A stretch of DNA of 64,000 nucleotides from assembly GCF_000182645.1 (NCBI RefSeq), contig NZ_ACQA01000001.1, positions 310,001 to 374,000 on the forward strand. Reading direction: 5' to 3'. The translations under genes were made by a program, and so were the position numbers. Source of the stretch: Brucella intermedia LMG 3301 (GTDB taxonomy: Bacteria > Pseudomonadota > Alphaproteobacteria > Rhizobiales > Rhizobiaceae). The notes under the pieces are model-generated. The model was not told the origin of the DNA, made no database searches, and saw nothing but the letters and a program-made list of their open reading frames with translations. Shown one piece after another: positions 26,251 to 35,329 of the stretch. Numbering within the stretch: position 1 is the first letter of the stretch; each line of letters begins with the position of its first letter.

Positions 26251-27996
26251 TCAGTCACGAAGTTCGCGGCGCAAGATCTTGCCGACATTGCTTTTCGGCA
26301 GGCTTTCGCGGAACTCGACTTCGCGCGGGCGCTTGTAATTGGTAAGGCGCTCGGCGCAATAGGCTTTGACTTCGTCTTCAGTGAGGTTGAGATCGCTGCG
26401 CACGACGAACAGTTTCACGACTTCGCCGGAATGTTCGTTCGGTATGCCAATGGCAGCCGATTCCACGATGCCGGGATGACCTGCGGCCACTTCCTCGATT
26501 TCGTTCGGATAAACATTGAAGCCGGAAACAAGGATCATGTCCTTCTTGCGGTCGACGATTTTGGTATAGCCCCGCTCGTCCATGAAACCCATGTCGCCGG
26601 TCCGGAAAAATCCGTCGGGCATGATTGCGCGCTTGGTTTCGTCCGGGCGGTTCCAGTATCCCGTCATCACCTGTGGTCCGCGCACGCAGATTTCGCCGAC
26701 CTCACCGAGAGCGAGGTCGTTTCCATCATCATCGCGGATCGCAACATCGGTTGACGGCATCGGCAGGCCGATGGTTCCTGAGAACTCGGTTGCATCCAGC
26801 GCGTTGGCGCAGGCGACGGGCGAAGTCTCGGAAAGACCATATCCTTCGGTGATGTGACAACCGGTCATTTTCTGCCAGCGTTCGGCCACAGGACGTTGTA
26901 CAGCCATTCCGCCGCCGAGAGTGAGAATAAGAGGTTTGAAATCCAGGGTCTGGAAATCTGGATTATTCATGAGGCCATTGAAAAGAGTGTTGAGGCCCGG
27001 GAAGATATGGAACGGGGATTTCCTCAGTTCCTTGACGAAGCCAGCAATATCGCGCGGATTGGGAATGAGGATATTTCGCGCACCAAGCTTGATGCCGATC
27101 ATGGCATTCACAGTAAGCGCGAAGATGTGATAGAGCGGCAGCGCACACACGAAATTCAGCGCCTTCGGCTTGCCCTTGTTGCGGAAGGCAACCTCCATCC
27201 AGGTATGCATCTGCTCCACATTCGCAAGGATGTTGCTATGGGTCAGCATCGCGCCTTTCGAGATGCCGGTCGTGCCTCCGGTATATTGCAGGAAGGCGAG
27301 GTCGGAACCCTGTACCGGAACCGGGTTGAAGGATAGGGCGCGACCCTGAGCCAATGCGTCCTTGAAACGGACATGCCCCGGAATGGTCCATGCCGGCACC
27401 ATTTTCTTCACGCGGCGCACGACCAGATTGATGATGTGGCCCTTGAACCCATGCATGTCGCCCATGGACGCGACGATTATGTTGGGAACGTTGATCGAAT
27501 TGAGGGTCTTTTCAACCGTCGATGCAAAATTTTCCAAAACTATCAATGCTTTGGCGCCGGAGTCCTTCAACTGATGTTCCAGTTCACGCGGCGTATATAG
27601 CGGATTGACGTTCACGACGACGAAACCTGCGCGGAGAATAGCCGTGAAGGCAATCGGATAATGCAGGATATTTGGCATCATCACCGCAACGCGGTCGCCC
27701 TTCACGAGACCGCGCGACTGGAGAAAAGCAGCCAGCGCACGCGAATATTCATCGAGTTCCTTGTAGGACAGATCCTTGCCCATGCAGGTGAAGGCCGGGC
27801 TGGAGGCGAATTGCCGGCAAGATGCCAGAATCATATCGCCGATGGAAGTCGCCGTGCTCAGATCGATCTCGTGCGGAACGCCAGCCGGATATGATTTGAA
27901 CCAGATCTTTTCCTGCGTCGGCGCGCCATTGGCTGGCGATCCCGCGGTCATGGATTCAACTACGGATGCACTTTGCCCAGTCGTCTTTTTCGCCAT
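26251..27996 (-). CDS. fadD: Long-chain fatty-acid--CoA ligase
   Basis: A 581-residue adenylate-forming enzyme that activates fatty acids to acyl-CoA for beta-oxidation. The AMP-binding P-loop (YTGGTTGISKGAML), the YGLSETSPVA motif, the FRTGDMGFMDERGY hinge region and the FACS-like RKKDMILVSGFNVYPNEIEE are all present. The N-terminal 25 residues are low-complexity and probably disordered. It is alone between convergent and tandem neighbours; the efflux regulator bepR lies upstream on the same strand with its own terminator. Confidence 0.92.
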   Translation of the reverse strand: MAKKTTGQSASVVESMTAGSPANGAPTQEKIWFKSYPAGVPHEIDLSTATSIGDMILASCRQFASSPAFTCMGKDLSYKELDEYSRALAAFLQSRGLVKGDRVAVMMPNILHYPIAFTAILRAGFVVVNVNPLYTPRELEHQLKDSGAKALIVLENFASTVEKTLNSINVPNIIVASMGDMHGFKGHIINLVVRRVKKMVPAWTIPGHVRFKDALAQGRALSFNPVPVQGSDLAFLQYTGGTTGISKGAMLTHSNILANVEQMHTWMEVAFRNKGKPKALNFVCALPLYHIFALTVNAMIGIKLGARNILIPNPRDIAGFVKELRKSPFHIFPGLNTLFNGLMNNPDFQTLDFKPLILTLGGGMAVQRPVAERWQKMTGCHITEGYGLSETSPVACANALDATEFSGTIGLPMPSTDVAIRDDDGNDLALGEVGEICVRGPQVMTGYWNRPDETKRAIMPDGFFRTGDMGFMDERGYTKIVDRKKDMILVSGFNVYPNEIEEVAAGHPGIVESAAIGIPNEHSGEVVKLFVVRSDLNLTEDEVKAYCAERLTNYKRPREVEFRESLPKSNVGKILRRELRD

Positions 27997-28215
27997 TTCT
28001 TCTCCCCGGATCGCTCCGTCCTAAATTGGGCCGCATGTGCGCCCGCCGTCTCCCAAGCCATCCGCCCCCCGGAAGGCTTCCTCATTGGTAAATGTGGTCG
28101 AGTTTTAATTTCTTCGCAAGAGTTACATTGACGTAAGCGTAAATTATAAAAGAGTCGAGCGTCTCTCCCAATTTTGCGGTTTGACAATCACGATTGGTTG
28201 AAACCGGCCATCGTG

Positions 28216-28241
28216 AAAATAGCCTGTCCGGCGGGGCAGGC
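28216..28241 (-). terminator. Probable terminator after the bepR-like gene
   Basis: On the minus strand GCCTGCCCC and GGACAGGC form an imperfect stem followed by TATTTT, just past the regulator's stop. Confidence 0.5.
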
Positions 28242-28263
28242 ATATCGAAATCGGGCCCGACAA

Positions 28264-28899
28264 CTATGTTTGATGAGCTTCGAATGCCGGATTTCTAAGA
28301 GATTGAACGAGTATCGAGATTGCCCTGCCGCCATAGGTGACAAGATCATAGTTCCGGTCGCCTCGCAACCATTCGTTGAGAAGGCCGCTTAGAAGGGACA
28401 GCAGGATCGGTGCCGCCGTGTCTGCGGTCCATTCCTTTGAAAGCTCCCCGCGTCTTGCAGCCACGTCCAGCAATCCTGCGAACAGGGAGAGGACGTTGGC
28501 GCGCGCTTCGCGAAGGCGATCTTCAAGCGGGGCCATTTCGCCGACGAATTCGCATCGCTGGTTGATAATGATGAAAATGTTCTGCTGACGCTCGTTGTTC
28601 GAGAAAAGCTGCAGCGCCTGAATGATCGACTGCTCGAGCACATGCATCGGATTGGGGTGGTTGACGGCCGCAGCCTGCAGCATGATTTCTTCTTGCGGAA
28701 ACCGGACATTGCCGATGATGGTGCGAAGAATCTCCACCTTGTCGCGGAAGTGGAAATAAATCGCACCCCGCGTCACTCCGGCATGACAGGCAATTTCCAT
28801 CAGTGTAGATTGGTTGACACCACGCTCGAGGAAAACCTGCTCGGCAGCCACCAGAATGGCTTCCCGGGTTTCGGCTGCCTCGGCTTTCGTTCTTCGCAT
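28264..28899 (-). CDS. bepR: TetR-family efflux repressor (BepR/AcrR/TtgR-like)
   Basis: A TetR-family repressor of 211 residues. The frame is open further upstream, but the ATG at 28899, giving MRRTKAEAAETREAIL, is the standard N-terminus of AcrR/TtgR-type regulators and has a GAGAG ribosome site. The helix-turn-helix covers STLMEIACHAGVTRGAIYFH, and the C-terminal TetR_C domain is of the multidrug-sensing type. It is divergent from the MFP/RND pair, with an operator-like palindrome at 29009. Repression of bepDE relieved by bound drugs is the expected mechanism, by analogy with Brucella BepR. Confidence 0.88.
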   Translation of the reverse strand: MRRTKAEAAETREAILVAAEQVFLERGVNQSTLMEIACHAGVTRGAIYFHFRDKVEILRTIIGNVRFPQEEIMLQAAAVNHPNPMHVLEQSIIQALQLFSNNERQQNIFIIINQRCEFVGEMAPLEDRLREARANVLSLFAGLLDVAARRGELSKEWTADTAAPILLSLLSGLLNEWLRGDRNYDLVTYGGRAISILVQSLRNPAFEAHQT

Positions 28900-29008
28900 G
28901 ATTTCTCTCGGGTGAATGCAGTCTGATGGCTTAGTTCGCCACTTGAATCCGGGTAACTCATTCGTGATCTGTAATATTGAGCGATTGACTATAACACGGT
29001 AGATCGTA

Positions 29009-29033
29009 TTTACAAACACTCGTGTATGTTAAA
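29009..29033. promoter_or_regulatory. Candidate BepR operator
   Basis: An imperfect inverted repeat has arms TTTACAAACAC and GTGTATGTTAAA separated by TC. It resembles known AcrR/TtgR operators (arms like TACATACA with TGTATGTA). It lies in the divergent bepR-bepD gap, 17 bp after a TTGACT hexamer at 28985, so a bound repressor would cover the -10 region of bepD. Confidence 0.6.
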
Positions 29034-29069
29034 TTGGCAGCACCGCGCGACAGCAAGGGCACTCCCACC

Positions 29070-30285
29070 ATGACTTTGAACCGTTCCATTCGGCTTTTTG
29101 CGGCAGGGGCCGCTTTTCTTGTCTTTGCGGGGCAACCCGTTCTGGCGCAGGCACCCCGGCGGCGCAACGCCGCCACCGCCACAGGTATCTGTTACCGTGG
29201 TCGAGCCGCATGATGTACCTGTCACCTACGAATATGCGGCGCGTATCAGTGCCTATCGCGACGTTCAGGTGCGTGCGCGTGTCGGCGGGATATTGCTTCA
29301 CCGCAATTTCATCGAAGGCACGGAAGTCAAGGCTGGCGACGTGCTGTTCGAAATAGACCCGGCACCTTACCAGGCGGAGCTTGAAAAGGCTCAGGCACAG
29401 GTGGCACAGGCCGAGGCGCAGTATCAGCAATCCATCCGCGACGCGGAGCGCGCAGAACAGCTGGTCCAGCAGAAGGTGCAGAGCACTGCCGTTCGTGATT
29501 CGGCTTTCGCGACGCGCGACCTGAACAAGGCGTCTGTCGCCGCAGCCAAGGCGCAGCTGCGCACGGCTGAACTCAATCTGAGCTATACCAAGGTGACGGC
29601 GCCCATCAGCGGCATCACCAGCCTCGAACAGGTCAATGAGGGCAGCCTTATCGGTACGGATGCGTCTTCCAGCCTTCTGACCTCGATTACCCAGCTCGAC
29701 CCGGTCTATGTGAACTTCTCCTTCACGGACACGGAAGCCGCTGAAATCGACCGTTTGCGCGCCGAGCGCGGTGCGACGGGCGAAGATGCCGACCGTCTCA
29801 AGATCAAGGTTCTGTTCGGGGACGGGCAGGCTTATGACCACGAAGGAACGATCGATTTCACCTCTTCGTCGCTCGATACGGAAACGGGTACGCTCGGTGC
29901 CCGCGCGGTCGTCGAGAATCCCAAGCGTCGCCTGATCCCGGGTCAGTTCGTTCGCGCTGTCATTCTTGGCATCCAGGTCAAGGATGCGATCACCATCCCG
30001 AAGGCCGCATTGCTTCAGGGGCCGCAAACGCAGTTCGTTTACGTGGTCAACAAGGACAATATCGTCGAAGTCCGGCCGATTACCGTTGCTCGCGAACTGA
30101 GCGACGCCTGGCTGGTTTCCGAAGGTCTCAACGCAGGTGACCGCGTCATTAGCGAAGGGCTTATCAAGGCAGCCCCGGGCAAGCCCGTTAATCCGGTCGA
30201 CGCAGCTACCGAAGCAGGCAACAGCACATCGCCGGACAAGGCGGGTGCCGAAGCTGGCAAAGAACAGGCGGCAGGCAAGCAATGA
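29070..30285 (+). CDS. bepD: RND efflux periplasmic adaptor (BepD-like), frameshifted after the signal peptide
   Basis: A membrane fusion protein that links an RND pump to an outer-membrane channel. The signal peptide starts at ATG 29070 ([19 protein letters not shown], ending VLAQAP), but the mature domain ([18 protein letters not shown] onward) is in the next frame. Dropping one base from CCCC at 29154-29157 fuses them into a normal adaptor of about 404 residues. The mature part is intact: lipoyl half-motifs near [19 protein letters not shown], a coiled-coil hairpin rich in A, Q and E, and a beta-barrel region. As written the gene cannot make an exported adaptor, so it is either inactivated or carries a sequencing error. 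It overlaps bepE by ATGA. Confidence 0.8.
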
Positions 30286-33200
30286 ACAGATTTTTCGTCG
30301 ACCGCCCCGTTTTCGCGGCGGTCATCTCCATTGTGCTCGTGCTGGCAGGCCTGATCTGTATCCGGATTCTGCCGATTGCACAGTATCCCGAACTGACGCC
30401 GCCGCAGGTCGTCGTCAGCGCGACCTATCCCGGCGCCAGCGCCGAAACGGTCGCGCAGACCGTTGCCGCGCCGTTGGAACAGCAGATCAACGGCGTCGAG
30501 AACATGCTCTATATGCAGTCCTCGAGCCTTGGCAGCGGCACGATGCAGCTGACCGTGACCTTTGCTCTGGGCACCGACCCGGATCAGGCCACGATCAACG
30601 TCAACAACCGCGTGCAGCGTGCGACTTCCTCGCTTCCGCAGGAAGTGCAGCGTCTTGGCGTCACGGTGGACAAGCGTTCCACCACAATTCTGGGCATGGT
30701 CGCCATGTTCTCCGACAGCGATCGCTACGATCGCACCTATGTCGGCAACTATGCGCTTCTCAATGTGGTTGACGATCTCAAGCGTCTTCAGGGCGTTGGC
30801 GACGTGCAGCTTCTCGGCAACATCGATTATTCGATGCGTATCTGGCTGCGTCCCGACAAGCTGGCGCAGTATAACCTGACGCCGAGCGATGTCTCGACCG
30901 CTATTCAGGAACAGAACGCGCAGTTTGCAGCAGGCCGCTTCGGCGATCAGCCTGACCCGCAAGCCGGGCCGTTCACCTATACCGCGACCACGCAGGGACG
31001 CCTTCCGGACGCCGCGGCATTCGAGAACATTATCCTTCGTTCGAGCCCCAATGCGGCTACGCTCCGTCTCAAGGACGTTGCGCGTGTCGAACTCGGCACG
31101 GAAAGCTATCTCGTCGACAGTAATCTGAACGGCACCTCGGCCGTCCCGATTGCAATCTATCTGCAGCCGGGCGCGAACGCGCTCAACACGATGGAACTCA
31201 TTCAGAACCGTATGGATGAGCTGAAGGCAAGCTTCCCGGCGGGTATCGATTATTCGATCCCGTTCGATACGACGAAGTTCATCAAGGTTTCCATCGAGGA
31301 AGTGATTCACACCTTCATCGAGGCGATCATTCTCGTCGTGCTGGTGGTGTTCATCTTCCTGCAGAACTGGCGGGCGACACTTATCCCGATCATCGCGGTG
31401 CCGATCTCGATTATCGGTACTTTCGCGGGCATGTATGTGCTGGGCTTCTCCATCAATCTCCTGACGCTCTTCGGTCTCGTGCTGGCAATCGGCATCGTGG
31501 TCGACGACGCCATCGTGGTGCTGGAAAACGTCGAACGTATCATGACGACGGAAAAACTGTCGCCGCGCAAGGCCGCCATCAAGGCCATGGGCGAAGTGAC
31601 GGGGCCGGTGATTGCGATTGTCCTTGTGCTGTGTGCGGTGTTCATTCCGGTCGCCTTCATGGGCGGTCTGGTTGGCGAAATGTACAAGCAGTTCGCCGTG
31701 ACCATCGCGATTTCGGTGACGCTGTCGGGTCTCGTGGCCTTGACACTGACACCGGCGCTTTGCGCGCTTATCCTGAAGCCGGGTCATCATGAGCCGATGC
31801 TGCCGTTCCGCATCTTCAACCGCTTCTTCGAGCGGGTGACGGACGGCTATTCGCGCGGCGTTCGCTTCTTCCTGAAGCGCGCTGCAATCGGGCTGGTCAT
31901 TTTTGCGGGCCTTCTTGGCGCCACCTACTATCTTTTCGAAAGGGTGCCGGGATCGCTGTTGCCAGATGAGGATCAGGGCTTCCTGTTCAGCGTTGCAGTG
32001 CTTCCCCCGGCGGCCTCTCTGGAACGTACAACGGCGGTTCTCGATCAGGCGAGTGCGAATATCCGGAAAAACCCTGCTGTGGAGAGCGTCTTCGCGGTAT
32101 CCGGCTTCGACCTTCTGTCGGGCGGTCTGAAAACCAGTGCCGGCACGATGTTCATTATGCTCAAGGACTGGAAGGAACGCACGACGCCTGAAACCGATGC
32201 GCGCAATCTTCCCGGTGCCATCATGGGGATGAATGCGGGGATCAAGGACGGTCTTGTTCTTGCGTTCAACCCGCCTCCGATCATGGGTCTCAGCACGACG
32301 GGCGGCTTTGAACTCTATGTTCAGGATCGCACGGGCGGCGGTGTGGATTCGCTGACGCGGGCGACCAAGCTCATCACCGAGGCTGCAGTCAAGCGGCCGG
32401 AGTTGCAGGGTGTGCGCACGACGTTCGATCCGAACGTTCCGCAGTATGACATCCAGCTTGATCGCGAAAAGGCGAAGGCCATGGGTGTGCCGATCAACTC
32501 GGTATTCACTGCAATGCAGGCAACCTTCGGCAGCCTCTACGTCAACGACTTTACGCTGTTTGGCCGTAACTATCAGGTCAACTTGCAGTCGGAAGCCGAG
32601 TTCCGTCGTGATCCGAGCGATCTCAAGCATGTCTTCGTCCGTGCCAATTCCGGCAGCATGATCCCGCTCGATGCTCTCGTGACCGTCAAGCGTATTGTCG
32701 GCCCTGATCAGCTCGAACGCTTCAATGCCTTCAACGCGGCGAAGATCACCGGTAATCCGGCGCCGGGCTTCACCTCCGGCGACGCGATCAAGGCGATGCA
32801 GGAAGTGGCTGCGGAGGTTCTCCCGCAGGGCTATCAGATTGCATGGACCGGCTCGGCCTATCAGGAAGTGACCACCAGCGGCACGGGCACGCAGGCCATG
32901 ATCTTCGGCCTTGTCATGGTGTTCCTGATCCTTGCTGCGCAGTACGAACGCTGGAGCCTGCCGCTTGCCGTCATAACAGCGGTGCCTTTCGCAATCTTCG
33001 GCGCGTTGCTGGCAACCGATCTGCGCGGGCTGACCAATGACGTCTACTTCCAGATTGGTCTGGTGACGCTCATAGGTCTGGCGGCGAAGAACGCGATTCT
33101 GATCGTGGAGTTCGCTGTGCTCGAACGAGAGACCGGCAAGTCCGCCATCGAGGCGGCGGCGTCGGCGGCTCGTCTGCGCTTCCGTCCGATCGTGATGACC

Positions 33201-33437
33201 TCGCTCGCCTTTATTCTGGGCGTGGTGCCGCTCGCGATCAGCACGGGTGCCGGTTCGGCAAGCCGTCACTCCATCGGTACGGGCGTTATCGGCGGCATGC
33301 TGGCGGCAACGTTCATCGCCACCTTCTTCATTCCGATGTTCTATAGTCTGATTGCTCGGAAGCCTCCGAAGAGGCCGGAAGATGAAGACGTGAACGAAAC
33401 GATCAGCCCCAACCCGCAGGCTGATAATCAGGTCTAG
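30282..33437 (+). CDS. bepE: RND multidrug efflux permease (HAE1 family, BepE-like)
   Basis: A 1051-residue inner-membrane proton/drug antiporter of the AcrB/HAE1 family. It has the N-terminal [20 protein letters not shown] span, two large periplasmic loops and twelve membrane spans. The proton-relay pair is visible in [16 protein letters not shown], and the repeat-symmetric second half holds [18 protein letters not shown]. It starts in the bepD stop (ATGA). The gene is intact even though bepD is frameshifted. The outer-membrane partner (TolC/BepC type) is not in this window. A strong terminator follows. Confidence 0.93.
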   Translation: MNRFFVDRPVFAAVISIVLVLAGLICIRILPIAQYPELTPPQVVVSATYPGASAETVAQTVAAPLEQQINGVENMLYMQSSSLGSGTMQLTVTFALGTDPDQATINVNNRVQRATSSLPQEVQRLGVTVDKRSTTILGMVAMFSDSDRYDRTYVGNYALLNVVDDLKRLQGVGDVQLLGNIDYSMRIWLRPDKLAQYNLTPSDVSTAIQEQNAQFAAGRFGDQPDPQAGPFTYTATTQGRLPDAAAFENIILRSSPNAATLRLKDVARVELGTESYLVDSNLNGTSAVPIAIYLQPGANALNTMELIQNRMDELKASFPAGIDYSIPFDTTKFIKVSIEEVIHTFIEAIILVVLVVFIFLQNWRATLIPIIAVPISIIGTFAGMYVLGFSINLLTLFGLVLAIGIVVDDAIVVLENVERIMTTEKLSPRKAAIKAMGEVTGPVIAIVLVLCAVFIPVAFMGGLVGEMYKQFAVTIAISVTLSGLVALTLTPALCALILKPGHHEPMLPFRIFNRFFERVTDGYSRGVRFFLKRAAIGLVIFAGLLGATYYLFERVPGSLLPDEDQGFLFSVAVLPPAASLERTTAVLDQASANIRKNPAVESVFAVSGFDLLSGGLKTSAGTMFIMLKDWKERTTPETDARNLPGAIMGMNAGIKDGLVLAFNPPPIMGLSTTGGFELYVQDRTGGGVDSLTRATKLITEAAVKRPELQGVRTTFDPNVPQYDIQLDREKAKAMGVPINSVFTAMQATFGSLYVNDFTLFGRNYQVNLQSEAEFRRDPSDLKHVFVRANSGSMIPLDALVTVKRIVGPDQLERFNAFNAAKITGNPAPGFTSGDAIKAMQEVAAEVLPQGYQIAWTGSAYQEVTTSGTGTQAMIFGLVMVFLILAAQYERWSLPLAVITAVPFAIFGALLATDLRGLTNDVYFQIGLVTLIGLAAKNAILIVEFAVLERETGKSAIEAAASAARLRFRPIVMTSLAFILGVVPLAISTGAGSASRHSIGTGVIGGMLAATFIATFFIPMFYSLIARKPPKRPEDEDVNETISPNPQADNQV

Positions 33438-33540
33438 AGCATTTCCAGCAAAAGTGTGAAACGGTTTTGCGTTGGATAATGCGATAAAACAAATAGTTAG
33501 AGCGGTTCTGGCGGTTCTGTTAAAACGGGAACCGCTCTAG
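33433..33540. repeat. 108-bp dispersed repeat, copy 1
   Basis: It begins with TCTAGAGCATTTCCAGC and ends with GGAACCGCTCTAG. It overlaps the bepE stop codon by five bases (TCTAG). The internal arms GCATTTCCAGCAAAA with TTTTGCGTTGGATAATGC, and AGAGCGGTTC with GAACCGCTCT, give two stem-loops. Copy 2 starts at 33661. Confidence 0.9.
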
Positions 33541-33560
33541 CCCGCTTCAAGCTGCAAACA

Positions 33561-33588
33561 AAAGCCCCGCCGAAAGGCGGGGCTTTTT
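33561..33588 (+). terminator. Strong intrinsic terminator of bepDE
   Basis: AAAGCCCCGCC-gaaa-GGCGGGGCTTT is followed by TT. It is an 11-bp stem with a GAAA tetraloop, typical of rho-independent terminators. Confidence 0.9.
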
Positions 33589-33660
33589 GCATCCTGTACC
33601 CGCACTGCTGCCAGGGCGGAAAATGGTTGGTGACCGGTCTTCGGACGAAGACTGCCCGGC

Positions 33661-33768
33661 TCTAGAGCATTTCCAGCAAAAGTGTGAAGCGGTTTTGCGT
33701 TGGATAATGCGATAAAACAAATAGTTAGAGCGGTTCCGGCGATTCTGTTAGAACAGGAACCGCTCTAG
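33661..33768. repeat. 108-bp dispersed repeat, copy 2
   Basis: The same length and order as copy 1, in direct orientation, with a handful of substitutions (for example GTGTGAAGCGG for GTGTGAAACGG). Its last bases CTCTAG supply the TAG stop of the small gene at 33765-33929 on the other strand. Confidence 0.9.
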
Positions 33769-33929
33769 AAAAGCGATGCGATACTTTGAACGATTGCCCA
33801 GCCTAGGAACGTCGCCGGCACGCTGAGTGCTGCGAGCATGATGCCCAGAAACACGTAGGCGGCTTCATTCGGCGAGCGTTTTGTTTGTTCCGGAGTCTTG
33901 TGCCATTGAGCAGGTACGCCATCGAACAT
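33765..33929 (-). CDS. Small membrane protein (54 residues), unknown function
   Basis: A short gene encoding MFDGVPAQWHKTPEQTKRSP followed by one hydrophobic span (about residues 23-47, beginning AAYVFLGIMLAALS). It has an exceptionally good ribosome site, AAGGAGG nine bases before the ATG, which is the main reason to believe it. The stop codon lies in the last bases of repeat copy 2, so the repeat may have truncated or redefined the C-terminus. I do not recognise a family. A single span with a short cytoplasmic N-terminus suggests an inner-membrane peptide. An AT-rich region lies upstream. Confidence 0.6.
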   Translation of the reverse strand: MFDGVPAQWHKTPEQTKRSPNEAAYVFLGIMLAALSVPATFLGWAIVQSIASLF

Positions 33930-34251
33930 TGTATATATCCTCCTTCTCCCTCGCTTTGATTATTGATCGGAGTCGGATTTGTTCAAGTCAAAATAAATGG
34001 ATGTATTTATCGTCTCGATTGTGCTAAAAGCGGCGCAACTTATCCTGATTTGTCTATTGTTATGTCGCTATAAAGACGCGTTTTCCGTGCTATTTATTTG
34101 ATGGAAAACAATTTTACTTTTATACTGTAAGTATCGATATATCGGAAATTTCAAAAATATCTGAAAATTGGGTTGGCAGAAGTATTCTCCTGCGTCAAAA
34201 TGGCACGCAATGGGTGGGCGAATTCAACGACCCGTCCGTCCGATATCCGGA
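33930..34251. other. AT-rich intergenic region
   Basis: About 320 bp, noticeably richer in A and T than the surroundings, between the small membrane-protein gene and the 3' end of the binding-protein gene. Apart from the Shine-Dalgarno of the small gene at its left edge I see no gene, repeat or clear terminator. It should contain the small gene's promoter. Confidence 0.6.
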
Positions 34252-35100
34252 TCAGTAAAAGCTGTTCGGGAAATAGCGCAGGTAAAGCTCCGTCAGCGTG
34301 CCCTTCTGCTGCAAGGCTTGCAGTGCATTATCGAAGGCGCTGACAAGGGAAGCGTTTTTCTGGACAACGGCAATGCTGAGCCCGGTGCCAAGATACTGGG
34401 GTGCCAGATAGGGACCGGCTGCGAAGGCGCAGCATGCATGGCCCTCGGGACTGTTAAGCCATACGGAAAGCGACATGCCATCGTGAAAGACGGTGCCGAT
34501 CTTGCCGCTCCTGAGATCGGAGAGCATGCTCGGTTCATCAGGGTAAGGTTTTGCGACTGCGTCGGGAAAATAGCTTTTCAACAATTGTTCATGGGCGGTA
34601 CCTGCAATGACGCCGACGTCCTTGCCCTTCGTGGCCGTCACCGGATCATCGTTAAAGGCGCCGGCATTGGTCGTCGCAAAACGCGCAGGTAGCCGCATAT
34701 AGGACCGTGAATAGGCAAATTGTTCCCGGTTTGCTTCGGTAGGCTTCCATCCCGCCAGTATGGCTTCAGCCTGTCCGCTGAGCAGGCGCTCTTCCAGCTC
34801 ATTCCATGGGACAGCTTCGATCTGACATAGGTCGTCGACGCCCAATTGACGGCAAAGGGCCTTGGCAAGGTCGATATTATAGCCGGAAAGCTGCCCCCGA
34901 TCGCCGAGCATATTGAACGGTGGAAAGTCCACGGTTGTAATGAACCTCAACCGTGTGAGCGCTTGCAGGGACGGCAAGGGCAGGCGCTCCCTCTGGTTGA
35001 TAAAGGACGGAGCCTGGGGCTCTGCGTCGGAAGCCTGAGCGCTATGAATACCACATGCGGATGCCAGCGCGATCAGCAGTCTTGGAAGGTGGCGTTTCAT
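34252..35100 (-). CDS. Amino-acid-type periplasmic solute-binding protein (SBP family 3), orphan
   Basis: A 282-residue protein with a signal peptide (MKRHLPRLLIALASACGIHS, cleavage near SAQAS). The mature family 3 fold is shown by RFITTVDFPPFNMLGDRGQL, GYNIDLAKALCRQLG and GKDVGVIAGTAHEQLL. Such proteins usually bind polar amino acids for an ABC importer, but no permease or ATPase of that class is adjacent. It may work with components encoded elsewhere or be a sensor-type protein. Both flanking intergenic regions are AT-rich. Confidence 0.82.
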   Translation of the reverse strand: MKRHLPRLLIALASACGIHSAQASDAEPQAPSFINQRERLPLPSLQALTRLRFITTVDFPPFNMLGDRGQLSGYNIDLAKALCRQLGVDDLCQIEAVPWNELEERLLSGQAEAILAGWKPTEANREQFAYSRSYMRLPARFATTNAGAFNDDPVTATKGKDVGVIAGTAHEQLLKSYFPDAVAKPYPDEPSMLSDLRSGKIGTVFHDGMSLSVWLNSPEGHACCAFAAGPYLAPQYLGTGLSIAVVQKNASLVSAFDNALQALQQKGTLTELYLRYFPNSFY

Positions 35101-35329
35101 GACCCGTCTCTGCTCTCTTTTCTATAATTTCGCGTTAACCGCACGATCGATTGCCTCTCCAATATTCACTAAAAGTGCCAGGAAAATAAAGGTTGCAATT
35201 CTTTTTGAGTATATTACGTTCCGATTGTAATTTTTCTGAAATAATTAACTAATAAAGCGTTCGGTAAAATTACTATATTAGTATATATCTAAAATACAAA
35301 TCACAAATATTCAGTAGTGCGGGGGTGCT

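Noticed and set aside
30039..33269. 1076-codon minus-strand open frame
   Set aside because: It lies opposite bepE, and its sequence is a low-complexity run of His, Arg and Asp typical of antisense reading of an RND gene.
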